Source of the DNA: JANXUC01 sp043782485
GTDB taxonomy: Bacteria > Acidobacteriota > Terriglobia > Terriglobales > Acidobacteriaceae
Direction: 5' to 3'
DNA: 45,504 bases
NCBI GenBank assembly: GCA_043782485.1
Contig: JAYWAL010000026.1
Location: forward strand, 1-45,504
Part shown: positions 8,547 to 17,739 of the stretch, one piece after another
Position numbering within the stretch: the first letter of the stretch is position 1
Layout: the number at the start of each line of letters is the position of its first letter
Notes under the pieces: model-generated
The model's database searches: none
Seen by the model: the letters and a program-made list of their open reading frames with translations, nothing else
What the model was told of the DNA's origin: nothing
Translations under genes and position numbers: made by a program

Positions 8547-11500
8547 TTAATTCAGCAACTCCAGAGTCTCTTGCGCCACCTTATGCCCCGGCTGCACCCG
8601 CAGCAGAGCGCGCAAAGCCTCGCGAGCCTTCTCCTTCTCGTCAAGCAATACGTAGAGCCTTGCCAGATTGAGGTACGCCTGGTCTTGGTTCGGCGTCAGC
8701 CGAATGCAAGTCTGGAATTTCTCTTCCGCCAGCGCGTATTCTTTCTCCCGGACCAACAGCACGCCTAAATTATTGAGCGCGTCGGTGTAGTCCGGCCGCA
8801 ACTCTACTGCCTTTTCCAATCGAGGCAGCGCCAACTCCAGCTTCTCTTGCCGCGCGTAAAACATCCCGAGGCTATAGTTGGCCTCGGGATTTTCCGGCTC
8901 CAGTTCCGCCGCGCGCTTCAGCGCGGTTTCCGCCTCGCCGTTCGCGCCCTGTCGCCGATAAACATTCCCCAGATTCAGCAATGCTGTGGCATAGTTCGGG
9001 CGCTGCCGCAAAGACTGCTGAAAGTGCCCAATCGCTTCTTCCACGTGACCGTCCTGCGCCGCCATCATGCCCAGATTGTTCCAAGCCTCCGGATATTCCG
9101 GCCGCTGCTTCAACGCTCGTTCCAAATTGACTCGCGCCTCGGGCAGGGCATTGCGGCGCAGGCACAACGTTCCAAGGTTGTAATAGGCTTCCGCATCCTC
9201 CGGCTTGGCGGCAATCACCTGGCGAAACGACGCCTCCGCCTGCTCCAGATAGCCGCGCTGGAAGAATGCGACGCCATACGTGAAGGCATTGCGCCGGAAC
9301 GAACCCTGGTGCAGGGTGCCCGCAAACGGAAGCGCTCGCCGCACACGTTCCTCATCCGTCGCCGCAATCGCCCGTGCGTCGGCCTCCAACCGCGTAGGCT
9401 CCACCTTCCCTTGATACACCTTCACGATCCGTCCTTCCGAATCCAGAAGAAACGAGCTAGGCAGACCAAGATCACGCCGTCGATCAAAAAGATATCGATA
9501 CACGATGTTATAAACGCCCAGCACTTCCGGGGTGGCCAGCAGATTCGGAAACGTCAAACCACTCGTCACTGCGCGAACCGCCCCACTGCCCTCGTTCGCG
9601 CAAATCCCTAGAACGCGGAGCCCACCCGCGGATAACTCCGCCCCACTTCTTTGCAAACTCGCGAGCTGCTCGCCACACAAGGACGAAGACGCCGTCCAAA
9701 AGCAAAGCAGCACCGCACTTCCTCGATACGTCCGCAGTTTCCGAACAGTTCCCGCCAAATCCGGCAACGAGAATTCCGGCGCGCTCAGCGGCTCCATCAG
9801 CCAAGTCTCAACACCAGCGGGCACTTCCGGCGGCACGGCATCATGCCCAGTAGAAAGTAACGACGCTGCAAACTCCGCCGCTCGAAACTCCGCCGCGCCC
9901 TCCACAATCTCAATCCGCCGGTTCACCGGCAGTTGCTCAAAGTTCTGCGTCAACCCGCTCGGCCAACGCACCGAAGCGCGCACCACTCCCTCCGCGGCCC
10001 CGACGCCGAAGAACAGCTCTTTCCCGTGCTGCGATAGAAATCCCGAGCCAGCCTGCAAGTATTTCGTTTGCCGATGCCCACCCGCTTCCACCGTCACCGC
10101 CGCGCCAATCGCATCCCGATTACTCTTCACGCCACGCAAGCGCAACGCAACGCGGTTTCCCAGCTCCGTCATGCCATTCCGAAGAATCCTCACCTGCGGC
10201 CCCGTTCGATTCTTCAGCACCATCTCCAAGCGCCCGTCGTGGTCCAGATCCGCCAGCGCAAAGGAGCGGCTATCGTCCAGCAAATCCAGCCCCATCACTC
10301 CTGAAACATCGGAGAACGTCCCGTCTCCGTTGTTCGCGTAAAACACATTCCGTTCCCGCCCGCTCCACGAACCATCCGAACGAATCAATTCGTTGATGGC
10401 GTTCCATCCCAACTCATACTTCGTTGAAGGCAAGGCATCGGGCGGAGACTTGGCCACCAGTTGCCGCCAGAAAAAACTGGAAAGATCGTCTTTGTCATCG
10501 TTCCCGCCCGCCGATTCCGGCCCAGTAATGTAGCCGTTCGCGATGTAGAGGTCCGCGTACCCGTCATGGTCAAAGTCCCACGAATCGGAACACCAAGCCC
10601 AGCGGCCCATTTCCACGCCAGCCTCCGCTCTAGCAAACTTCCCATCTCCCAGATTCCGGTGCAGGGCATTGCCCCGCGCATGTTGCAGGTACAGTCCGCG
10701 AATGTTCTCCGGGTCTTTCTCCTGAAAACGTGTTTGCTCCGAAACGCGCAGACCGGCCGCCGACCACATATTCGCCGCGTAAAGGTCTTGCTTCCCATCG
10801 CCATCAAAATCAAACCAACAAGCGCTCATTCCCGCCCCAGCGCTATCCACGCCAGCCTCCGCGGACACCGCCTGAAAAGTCCCATCGCCGCCGTTCCGAT
10901 ACAGGTTGCTGCGCCCAAAGTCGTTCACCACGTACAAATCCGGGGCGCCATCTCCGTTGGCATCACCCCAGGCGCAGGCAAAGCTGTAACGGTTATTCTC
11001 GGCGTTCAATCCCGTCGCTTCGGTCCGGTCCTGGAACGTGGCGTTACCCTCGTTGTGCATCAAAAAATTCGGCGGTCCATTGCGGGCGTCGAAATACGGT
11101 GTCGGGTAATGGTATTGATCCAACCCGAGGTAATAGCTGTAGAGGCAAAAGTAAATGTCCAACCGTCCGTCGCCGTCGTAGTCGGCCAGCGCGGCGTGGG
11201 TGAACGTCCCCTGCGGAGGAGTCACAAACCGAAAAGCATCGTTCTTGCGCCGGAACTTTCCGTTGCCTTCGTTCAGGAACAGCAGCGGTCCACTTCCGCA
11301 AACCACCAGCAGGTCCTGCAAACCCTTGTTCTCAAAATCCGCGAACAGCGCACAGGCCGTGCCATCCAGCACGTCCACACCCGCCGCTTTCGTTACATCC
11401 TCAAACGTCCCGTCCCCTCGATTCCGGTAGAGCCGGTTGGGCAGTCCCGCGGGCTGGCACACATAAAGATCGTCCCATCCATCGCCATCAAAATCCCCGG

Positions 11501-12389
11501 CAGCCACGCCATTGTTGCCGTAGACGTCAATCCCACACGCCGCGTCCAAAGTCGTCCGCCAGGAATCCACCCCTCTGCGCAACTGCTGCCGATAGGACTC
11601 GGTGTTGCCCAGAGCTTGCGCCGTGACATCCACAAACATCGGCCCACGCGCGCTGCATACGGATTCGTCGGTCGCCTCCCACCGCAGCGCCCGCCAGCCG
11701 CTAGAGTCGCTTACTTGTTCCTTGTTCCATTCCGTCAGCCAGAGCCCAATCCGCTGCTCGCGAATTCCATCCATACGGGTTCCAACCAGTTCGTAGCGAA
11801 TGTCAGCCGCAACCTTCAGCGACAATCCAGGCAGCTCTCGAATTCCAACGATCTGGAATTCCGCCGTCTCCAGGCGCGCCCAGGCGGAGAGGTAACCTCG
11901 CATCGCCTCAACAAAGCGATCCCGCCCGGCGACCAAGCCCTTCGGAAATTGCCGACGAACCACAGTCAGCCCGTTGTCCCCGCGCAACTTTTTTTCCGCC
12001 GCGCTGTTCAGCGAGGGAGCAGCAATCGCGGGGTCGAGAAACCTGGCCATCACGTCCAAAGCGGGCGCGGCCTCTCGCAGCTCCCGACTCCAGTCGTTCA
12101 GCAGTCGCATGATTTCAAAAGCGTATTTTTCCGTGACATACTCGTCCGACCCGGGCGTAACCAGCCGCAGCACATCGTCCACCGGAGACTTTGTTGGATA
12201 GTGCGGCGTGACGTGAAAATCAGAAAGAGGAAACTGAGAATTCCCCGAAGCCAATGCTGACGACAACGGTGACGCCCACAACGGCGCGGCCCGCAGCGCA
12301 GCCGGAAGAAACACCAGCGGCGCTAGCCGCATACTCTCCAGCAACGCCCGGCGCGAAAACTTCGGCCCCAAACTCTCCAGCTGCTTCAT
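8547..12389 (-). CDS. CRTAC1 / thioredoxin-like / TPR fusion protein
   Basis: 1280 residues. Order: short N-terminal export segment with FSRRALLE; a helical region to about 250; seven FG-GAP-like calcium loops between about 290 and 740 (one degenerate, DFENKGLQD); an ASPIC/UnbV domain at about 750-830 (IGAAVTV, LFFGVG, VRWPSG); a redoxin/thioredoxin-like fold at about 865-1000 (APEFSLPDLAGT, CFWTASSSLCGEQ); then about eight TPRs to the end. The expected CxxC of the redoxin site reads S902-S-L-C905, so the nucleophilic Cys is lost and a normal disulphide exchange cycle is unlikely. First gene of a minus-strand set of four exported proteins. The fusion suggests that propeller, redoxin and TPR parts act together. 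No strong Shine-Dalgarno precedes the ATG, so the exact start is less certain. Confidence 0.88.
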   Translation of the reverse strand: MKQLESLGPKFSRRALLESMRLAPLVFLPAALRAAPLWASPLSSALASGNSQFPLSDFHVTPHYPTKSPVDDVLRLVTPGSDEYVTEKYAFEIMRLLNDWSRELREAAPALDVMARFLDPAIAAPSLNSAAEKKLRGDNGLTVVRRQFPKGLVAGRDRFVEAMRGYLSAWARLETAEFQIVGIRELPGLSLKVAADIRYELVGTRMDGIREQRIGLWLTEWNKEQVSDSSGWRALRWEATDESVCSARGPMFVDVTAQALGNTESYRQQLRRGVDSWRTTLDAACGIDVYGNNGVAAGDFDGDGWDDLYVCQPAGLPNRLYRNRGDGTFEDVTKAAGVDVLDGTACALFADFENKGLQDLLVVCGSGPLLFLNEGNGKFRRKNDAFRFVTPPQGTFTHAALADYDGDGRLDIYFCLYSYYLGLDQYHYPTPYFDARNGPPNFLMHNEGNATFQDRTEATGLNAENNRYSFACAWGDANGDGAPDLYVVNDFGRSNLYRNGGDGTFQAVSAEAGVDSAGAGMSACWFDFDGDGKQDLYAANMWSAAGLRVSEQTRFQEKDPENIRGLYLQHARGNALHRNLGDGKFARAEAGVEMGRWAWCSDSWDFDHDGYADLYIANGYITGPESAGGNDDKDDLSSFFWRQLVAKSPPDALPSTKYELGWNAINELIRSDGSWSGRERNVFYANNGDGTFSDVSGVMGLDLLDDSRSFALADLDHDGRLEMVLKNRTGPQVRILRNGMTELGNRVALRLRGVKSNRDAIGAAVTVEAGGHRQTKYLQAGSGFLSQHGKELFFGVGAAEGVVRASVRWPSGLTQNFEQLPVNRRIEIVEGAAEFRAAEFAASLLSTGHDAVPPEVPAGVETWLMEPLSAPEFSLPDLAGTVRKLRTYRGSAVLLCFWTASSSLCGEQLASLQRSGAELSAGGLRVLGICANEGSGAVRAVTSGLTFPNLLATPEVLGVYNIVYRYLFDRRRDLGLPSSFLLDSEGRIVKVYQGKVEPTRLEADARAIAATDEERVRRALPFAGTLHQGSFRRNAFTYGVAFFQRGYLEQAEASFRQVIAAKPEDAEAYYNLGTLCLRRNALPEARVNLERALKQRPEYPEAWNNLGMMAAQDGHVEEAIGHFQQSLRQRPNYATALLNLGNVYRRQGANGEAETALKRAAELEPENPEANYSLGMFYARQEKLELALPRLEKAVELRPDYTDALNNLGVLLVREKEYALAEEKFQTCIRLTPNQDQAYLNLARLYVLLDEKEKAREALRALLRVQPGHKVAQETLELLN

Positions 12390-12428
12390 GGTCGCAAGCC
12401 CACGCTGGAGTAAGGGAAACTCAGATGG

Positions 12429-12500
12429 TGTCCCTGCTTGTGTCCCTGATCGTGTCTCGGATTGCGTCTCTGATTGTGACCCGGATTGGGCCCCAGATTG
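12429..12500. repeat. Six tandem 12-bp repeats
   Basis: Six units of 12 bases with consensus TGTCYCKGATTG run head to tail just upstream of the CRTAC1 fusion gene, in the 300-base gene-free stretch 12390-12690. Units drift from left to right. Twelve is a multiple of three, but no convincing gene covers the array. Confidence 0.8.
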
Positions 12501-12515
12501 CCCCCGCCTTGAAAG

Positions 12516-12569
12516 GGCACGGCTTCAGCCGTGCCGCCAAAACCGCATAGAGACAGGGGCTTTAGCCCC
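12516..12569. repeat. Two palindromes with GGCTNNAGCC core
   Basis: GGCACGGCTTCAGCCGTGCC (12516-12535) and GGGGCTTTAGCCCC (12556-12569) are near-perfect hairpins. They share the GGCTNNAGCC core with two hairpins at 19268-19321, so they appear to be members of a dispersed REP-like family. The rest of 12390-12690 shows no gene. Confidence 0.7.
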
Positions 12570-12690
12570 CGAGGCTCGCTCTCAGTCGCGCCAGATTGAT
12601 TCACCAAGGAGTTCATTAGACCCTCCCCAGTCCAGCCCAAAGTCATACCCGATGCTAGCACTCGCCCAGCTGGTTGCAAAAACAGAACAC

Positions 12691-13695
12691 CTACTCCGCG
12701 GGCGGTGGACCTGACGAATCCCGCAAAATCAATTCCACCGAAATCTGGTATTCCCGGCCATACGGATCGACCGCCGACGAGAGTTCATGCAGCGCGTTCG
12801 CCGCCGTCTGCCCCAACGTGTCCCGGTGCACGTCCACGGTGGTAATGGAGGGGTTGCTGTATTCCGACAGCCGAATATTATCGAAGCCGGTCACCGAAAT
12901 ATCCTGCGGCACGCGGCAGCCCGACTTCGTTAACCCTTTAATCACGCCAATCGCCGTCAAGTCGTTCACCGCCACCACCGCCGTGGGCCGAGGCGCGAGC
13001 TTGGCAATCGCCAACCCCGCCGCCAAACCCCCTTCAAAGCGCAAATCTCCCGAAAGCACCGGTCCCGGCACCAAGTCCAGCCGCAGCATCGTCTTCTCGT
13101 ACGCTTCCTGCCGCTCGTTGTTGGATTTCAGCTTCGCGCGGCCCGCCACAAAGGCAATCCGCCGGTGGCCCAGGCCGTAAAGGTGCTCCACAATGCGCTC
13201 TACGCCGGAGACGTAATCAATTCGGATATTGCTCATAAAGGTTCGCGGCGGCGCCAGGTCGAGGAACGCCACCGCAATCTTGCGCGCCGCCAGCTCGTGG
13301 ATCAACCGCAGGCTGATTTCCGACGTCATCACGGCCACGCCGCGAACATTGTGCTCCATCATCCTCTCGGCCACCTCGCGCGTGCGCCGAGGATCGTAGT
13401 TCGTGTCGCTCAGAATCACTTCGTAGCCCAGCTGCCGCGCCCGCGTTTCAAAGCTCTTAATCACCTCCGGAAAGAAGGGATTCTCAATGTCGGAGACGAT
13501 AATTCCCACAGTACGGCTATCGCCCGAGGCCAGGTTACGGGCATGCGCGTTGGCTACGTAGCCCAGCTTCTTGACCGTGGCCAAAACCAAAATTTGTGTC
13601 CTCCGACCCACTTTTCCAGTCTTGTTCAGGACATTGGACACGGTGGCCGTGGAAACCCCGGCAGCGCTGGCGACGTCTCGAATGGTGAGCTTCAT
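12691..13695 (-). CDS. LacI-family transcriptional regulator
   Basis: 334 residues, the usual length. The N-terminal LacI helix-turn-helix (TIRDVASAAGVSTATVSNVLN) is followed by the hinge helix (ARNLASG) and a periplasmic-binding-protein-like sensor domain with VGIIVSDIENPFF, GHRRIAFVAG, a VVAVNDLTAIGVIKGL segment and DISVTGFDNIRLSEYSNPSITTV. It should bind a sugar or sugar phosphate and leave its operator on binding. It is divergent from the TonB receptor gene across a 296-base spacer that holds several palindromes with TAA/TTA arms and internal CG, the style of LacI-family operators. It most likely controls that receptor and perhaps the glycosidase genes after it, and may autoregulate. Effector unknown. 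Confidence 0.93.
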   Translation of the reverse strand: MKLTIRDVASAAGVSTATVSNVLNKTGKVGRRTQILVLATVKKLGYVANAHARNLASGDSRTVGIIVSDIENPFFPEVIKSFETRARQLGYEVILSDTNYDPRRTREVAERMMEHNVRGVAVMTSEISLRLIHELAARKIAVAFLDLAPPRTFMSNIRIDYVSGVERIVEHLYGLGHRRIAFVAGRAKLKSNNERQEAYEKTMLRLDLVPGPVLSGDLRFEGGLAAGLAIAKLAPRPTAVVAVNDLTAIGVIKGLTKSGCRVPQDISVTGFDNIRLSEYSNPSITTVDVHRDTLGQTAANALHELSSAVDPYGREYQISVELILRDSSGPPPAE

Positions 13696-13750
13696 AAATC
13701 GATTTAGCTCCCGACTTTTTTGCCCCTACCCAGACTATGTCTTTTTGGGG

Positions 13751-13764
13751 TAAATGCGTTAAAT
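13751..13764. promoter_or_regulatory. Possible weak LacI-type operator near the regulator's own start
   Basis: TAAATGCGTTAAAT resembles the stronger palindromes in the same spacer (TAA ... CG ... TTA) but is only partly symmetric. Its place 55 bases upstream of the lacI-type start codon would suit autoregulation. Confidence 0.3.
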
Positions 13765-13789
13765 CGAAAAAACGGCCGTCCAGAGCAGC

Positions 13790-13802
13790 GTAACCGCTTA
13801 AC
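13790..13802. promoter_or_regulatory. Possible LacI-type operator
   Basis: GTAACCGCTTAAC has TAA and TTA arms around CCGC. It lies about 30 bases upstream of the TonB-gene -35 element. It matches the perfect site at 13921-13932 in arms but not in flanks. Confidence 0.4.
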
Positions 13803-13829
13803 CTGTGTAAAACTTTGTCACTTTTCAGC

Positions 13830-13857
13830 TTGACAGCTGTATTTACATGGGTGTAAT
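13830..13857 (+). promoter_or_regulatory. Sigma-70-type promoter for the TonB receptor gene
   Basis: A consensus TTGACA (13830-13835) is followed after 16 bases by TGTAAT (13852-13857), one mismatch from TATAAT. Transcription would start near 13864 and give a leader of about 130 bases carrying two palindromes, then a GAGGAG ribosome-binding site at 13977-13982. Confidence 0.6.
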
Positions 13858-13899
13858 GTCGGCTGCGGTCGTGACTAGTGGTTTTTGACTAGAGCCTAC

Positions 13900-13914
13900 G
13901 GGTAAACGTTACCC
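13900..13914. promoter_or_regulatory. Palindromic operator candidate
   Basis: GGGTAA-ACG-TTACCC is a perfect 6-bp inverted repeat around three bases, just downstream of the predicted transcription start. A bound repressor would block elongation. Confidence 0.5.
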
Positions 13915-13918
13915 CGAA

Positions 13919-13935
13919 GGTTAAGCGCTTAAGTT
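13919..13935. promoter_or_regulatory. LacI-family operator candidate (strongest)
   Basis: Contains the perfect 12-bp palindrome TTAAGCGCTTAA with central CG, typical of LacI-family sites, located between the predicted transcription start and the TonB gene. It is the best candidate binding site for the divergent regulator. Confidence 0.6.
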
Positions 13936-13991
13936 GCGCCCGACCCAAGTGCAGTTGCTGGCTAACGGAAGATCTTGAGGAGAAACGGTAT

Positions 13992-16900
13992 ATGACCTGG
14001 AAGTCGATTTCGTCGTGGACACTGCAAACCTCGTTGGCTCTAGCAGCCACCCTCATGCTCTTCAGCTCAGCAACCCTCCACGCCCAAGTCGACGCCGGCG
14101 CCATCCTCGGCACCGTCAAGGACGCCTCAGGAGCTGTCGTCAGGGGAGCCGCCGTCACATTGACGAACGAAGGCACGGCAGCCAAGCTATCCACGACAAC
14201 CGGCGACGACGGAGGATTTAAATTTGCCCCCGTCCGAATTGGGAGTTACACGGTCAACGTCTCCATGCAGGGCTTTTCTTCTGCGGAACACAAGAATGTG
14301 GTTGTCAACGTAGGCGCGTCCGTAGTCGCGGATTTCGCGCTCAAGGCAGGTCAGATTACGGAGACGGTCGAGGTGACGACCGACGCGCCCGTGCTCCAGA
14401 CGCAGGATGCATCTGTGGGTCAGGTCGTCAACGCCCGCAGTGTGAATAATCTGCCCCTGAACGGAAGGAACTTTACCTTCCTGGCCCAACTTTCTGCCGG
14501 TGTCAATACCCCCCAAGCCGATACACGCGGCAACGCGGCCAGTGGTGCTTTTTCCGCCAACGGATCGCGCCCAGCTCAAAACAATTACTTGCTGGATGGT
14601 ATTGACAACAACTCCGACACCGTTGACTTTCTGAACGGCACCAACTTCGTGATCCTGCCTCCGGTTGATGCCGTTGAAGAATTCAAGGTACAAACTACCG
14701 GTTTCAGCGCCGAGTTCGGTCGCTCCGGAGCCGCCGTCCTCAATGCCACCATCAAATCGGGCACAAATCACTTGCACGGCACAGCTTGGGAGTTTTTCCG
14801 CAATGACAAGCTGGATGCCAAGGATTTTTTTGAAACCAAGAAGAGTGAACTCCGTCTGAACCAGTTCGGCGTTGCCGCTGGCGGACCAGTCATCAGGGAC
14901 AAAGTATTCTTTTTCGGAGATTTCGAATTCGGTCGTCGGCGTCAAGGTTCTCCGCACACGAACGGTGCTGTACCAACAGACTTGGAGCGGAGTTCCGGCT
15001 ACACCAACCTGCAACAGCTCATCCAGACTGGTACCACGCAGACAGACCTCCTTGGCCGCACCATGCCGAACGGAACCGTTTTGGATCCCGCGACGACTCG
15101 CGCTGTAGCGGGAGGGTTTGTCCGAGATCCGTTCAGCGCGGTCTGTGGCCCAGGTACCACCACCTACACGCTGGCAGCCTGCCCCGATCTGAACATGTTG
15201 CCAGCGAGCCGATTGGATCCGAATGCGATCGCCCTGTTGAATCTCTATCCGGCGCCGAATGCCGGTTCGGGGATTTCGAGTAACTACTCCGCTTCGCCTG
15301 CTCTGAAGGAAAACCGTCGGGCTTTTGATGCGAAGATCGACATAAATCCGAACGACAAAAACGCTCTATTTTTCCGCGCGAGCTTGGTTGACGACCCTCA
15401 GCTCATTCCAGGGTTCTTCGGTGGCGTCGCGGATGGCGGTGGCTTCCAGGAAGGCACTCAGACCGCCCTAGCCGAGCAGGGTGCTTTGAGTTACACCCAC
15501 ACATTTTCTCCCACCCTTGTCAACGAGGCACGTGCGGGCCTGAGCTATCTTCACACTACCCGAATCTCGCCCGAAGCCAATAACCTCAAGGGAACTGGCG
15601 GAGATGGTATTCCCGCGGATTACGGCATCCGGGGGATCCCACAGCTCAAGGAAAACGGTGGGCTTCCCGCGTTTGGAATCCAGGGCCTGCAAACCCTTGG
15701 CAGCAACGCGTTTTTGCCCTCCGACGAGGTCAGTTCTACCTTCCAGGTGAACGACAACTTAACCAAGATCTACGGCAAACATACCTTCAAAATGGGCGTC
15801 GAGTGGCAGCACGTCAAGTTCTCCACCCTGCAACCTCCGTGGTCCCGCGGCCAATTCAATTTTGAAGGCAACTACACCAACATCCCGGGTGCAAGCGTTG
15901 GCGACCAGAATACTGGTATCGCGCAATTCCTCTTGTCCCCTACGCTATCCACCGTTGGCGGCCCTGATTGGGTGGGTGGCCCCGGAGTACACGGTCAGAA
16001 CACTTCCGTGTTTGTCTCCAACATTTCGCTAACCGACAACGGCAAAAATTACTATGGCAGCTACTTCAACGATGACTGGAAAGTTAGTTCCAAGCTGTCG
16101 GTAAACTTGGGAGTGCGCTGGGACTTTTTCGGTCTGGTCTTCGAACACCACGGACACCAAGCTAACTTCGTTCCGGGAGGCGCTCCAGGGGGCGGTGCTC
16201 TGTATCTGGTTCCGGCAGGCACCAATCCGGCGAACCTATCCCCCAGCTTTACCAGTCTGCTAGCCACGGACGGCATTGGCCTCCAGATTGGCGACAAATA
16301 CGGCAAAGGATTGGGAAATTCCCAGAAGGGCAATTTCGCTCCGAGAGTCGGGTTTGCCTACCAAGTCACCCCGAAACTGGTTGCTCGAGGCGGTTTCGGT
16401 ATTTTCTATAATGGTTTTGAAAACCGCGGTTTCTCGCCGAATCTGGGTGAGAACTATCCATTCCAGTTCAACTTCTCGTTCAGCACTCCGAGTGACGTGG
16501 CGCCCCTTGCATACCCCGGATGTACCAGTCCGTATGCAACGGCAGCTGGAACCGCAACCCTCGAGACTGGATTCACCTGCACCCCACTGGATCCAACACT
16601 GGTCAATGCGAGCGGCCTTCAATTGCGCGGGATTCAATTCAACTACAAAACCCCCTACACCATGGGCGGCAACATGACCGTGCAGTATCAGCTCGCTCCG
16701 ACGATGTCTCTCCAGGTAGGCTACGTGACGAATTTAGCGCGCCATTTGGAGGTTTTCCCCAATTCCAACAACGTCACCCAGATCGTGCCGGCTGGTGGCT
16801 CGACGCATGATTTTGTTCCATTCCCTGATTTCGGGCACGGTGGCAGTTACGCGACCACGAACGGAAATAGCTACTACCACGGCCTGCAGACCAAAGTGGA

Positions 16901-17723
16901 AAAGCAGTTCGCGCATGGCTTGAACTTCCTTGCCACGTACACGTACTCTAGAACCCGAACGGACGCGGGCGATTTGCTTAATGGCGGGAGTACCGCAGGA
17001 TTTCGAGCTCCGGATGTTCCCGGGGCCGGAATTCGGTATGACTACGGCTTGGCCTCTTTCGATATTCGGAATGTCTTCCACTTCAGCGGCGGGTACGACC
17101 TACCGTTTGGAAAGGGAAAGTCGTTCATGAGCAACTCGAACAGAGTGGCCAACGCGTTGCTCGGTGGATGGAGTGTGAATTGGAGCGCAACCCTGCAGGG
17201 CGGCCAGCCAATTACTCTTTCTTGCCCCTCTGGCACAGCGGATGGAACCGGCTGCTACGACCTGCTGGTCGGAGATCCGCATTTGGGCGTACACATCGGC
17301 CAACACACGGACGGGACCAGAAAGGTGAGTTGGATCGGCAACCAGGCCGCATTTAATCAGCCGTGTCCGCAGGTTGGAACGTGGCCGGGGACTCTGCCTC
17401 CATGCGTAACTACGCCGGTTGGCTTGGGTTTGCTCGGCGGTAAACCTACGCAAATTGCCGGGCCAGGCTATCGGGGACTGGATTTCTCAGCATTCAAGAA
17501 CTTCCAGCTTTCCGACCGCTTCCGAATGGAGTTTCGGTCGGAGTTCTTCAATATCCTCAACCATCCGACGTTCAACGCTCCGAATTTCGGTGGAAACGGC
17601 GTTGTGGCGATCGGTGGGTCGGGCGATTTTACGAATAAGGAACACTTCGGAGAAATCGGGTCAACTCGCAATCCTCTCAACGATCCGAGACAGATCCAGT
17701 TCGCTCTGAAGTTGTACTTCTAA
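13992..17723 (+). CDS. TonB-dependent receptor, Oar/SusC-like, with N-terminal carboxypeptidase-regulatory domain
   Basis: 1243 residues, outer membrane. A long signal peptide ending around LHAQ is followed by a carboxypeptidase-regulatory beta-sandwich (about 36-115: GAILGTVKDASGAVV, GSYTVNVSMQGF), a plug domain (about 120-235: NLPLNGRNFTFLAQL, NNYLLDGIDNN, VEEFKVQT, EFGRSGAAVLNATIKSGTN) and a long beta-barrel ending in the aromatic FALKLYF typical of outer-membrane insertion. It imports an oligomeric substrate using TonB-ExbBD energy. ATG was chosen because GAGGAG lies 9 bases upstream. Expression is probably controlled by the divergent LacI-type protein and ends at a strong terminator 16 bases after the stop. 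The nearby GH2 and GH97 genes point to a carbohydrate substrate, but the receptor sequence does not itself specify one. Confidence 0.92.
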   Translation: MTWKSISSWTLQTSLALAATLMLFSSATLHAQVDAGAILGTVKDASGAVVRGAAVTLTNEGTAAKLSTTTGDDGGFKFAPVRIGSYTVNVSMQGFSSAEHKNVVVNVGASVVADFALKAGQITETVEVTTDAPVLQTQDASVGQVVNARSVNNLPLNGRNFTFLAQLSAGVNTPQADTRGNAASGAFSANGSRPAQNNYLLDGIDNNSDTVDFLNGTNFVILPPVDAVEEFKVQTTGFSAEFGRSGAAVLNATIKSGTNHLHGTAWEFFRNDKLDAKDFFETKKSELRLNQFGVAAGGPVIRDKVFFFGDFEFGRRRQGSPHTNGAVPTDLERSSGYTNLQQLIQTGTTQTDLLGRTMPNGTVLDPATTRAVAGGFVRDPFSAVCGPGTTTYTLAACPDLNMLPASRLDPNAIALLNLYPAPNAGSGISSNYSASPALKENRRAFDAKIDINPNDKNALFFRASLVDDPQLIPGFFGGVADGGGFQEGTQTALAEQGALSYTHTFSPTLVNEARAGLSYLHTTRISPEANNLKGTGGDGIPADYGIRGIPQLKENGGLPAFGIQGLQTLGSNAFLPSDEVSSTFQVNDNLTKIYGKHTFKMGVEWQHVKFSTLQPPWSRGQFNFEGNYTNIPGASVGDQNTGIAQFLLSPTLSTVGGPDWVGGPGVHGQNTSVFVSNISLTDNGKNYYGSYFNDDWKVSSKLSVNLGVRWDFFGLVFEHHGHQANFVPGGAPGGGALYLVPAGTNPANLSPSFTSLLATDGIGLQIGDKYGKGLGNSQKGNFAPRVGFAYQVTPKLVARGGFGIFYNGFENRGFSPNLGENYPFQFNFSFSTPSDVAPLAYPGCTSPYATAAGTATLETGFTCTPLDPTLVNASGLQLRGIQFNYKTPYTMGGNMTVQYQLAPTMSLQVGYVTNLARHLEVFPNSNNVTQIVPAGGSTHDFVPFPDFGHGGSYATTNGNSYYHGLQTKVEKQFAHGLNFLATYTYSRTRTDAGDLLNGGSTAGFRAPDVPGAGIRYDYGLASFDIRNVFHFSGGYDLPFGKGKSFMSNSNRVANALLGGWSVNWSATLQGGQPITLSCPSGTADGTGCYDLLVGDPHLGVHIGQHTDGTRKVSWIGNQAAFNQPCPQVGTWPGTLPPCVTTPVGLGLLGGKPTQIAGPGYRGLDFSAFKNFQLSDRFRMEFRSEFFNILNHPTFNAPNFGGNGVVAIGGSGDFTNKEHFGEIGSTRNPLNDPRQIQFALKLYF

Positions 17724-17739
17724 GCCCACCACCTGCCCG

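Noticed and set aside
10461..12260. 600-codon open frame on the plus strand opposite the CRTAC1 fusion gene
   Set aside because: The minus-strand frame has unambiguous domains throughout; the opposite frame shows only Arg/Pro/Val-rich antisense composition.
12429..12500. CRISPR array
   Set aside because: The 12-bp units are contiguous, degenerate and lack spacers; no cas gene is present.
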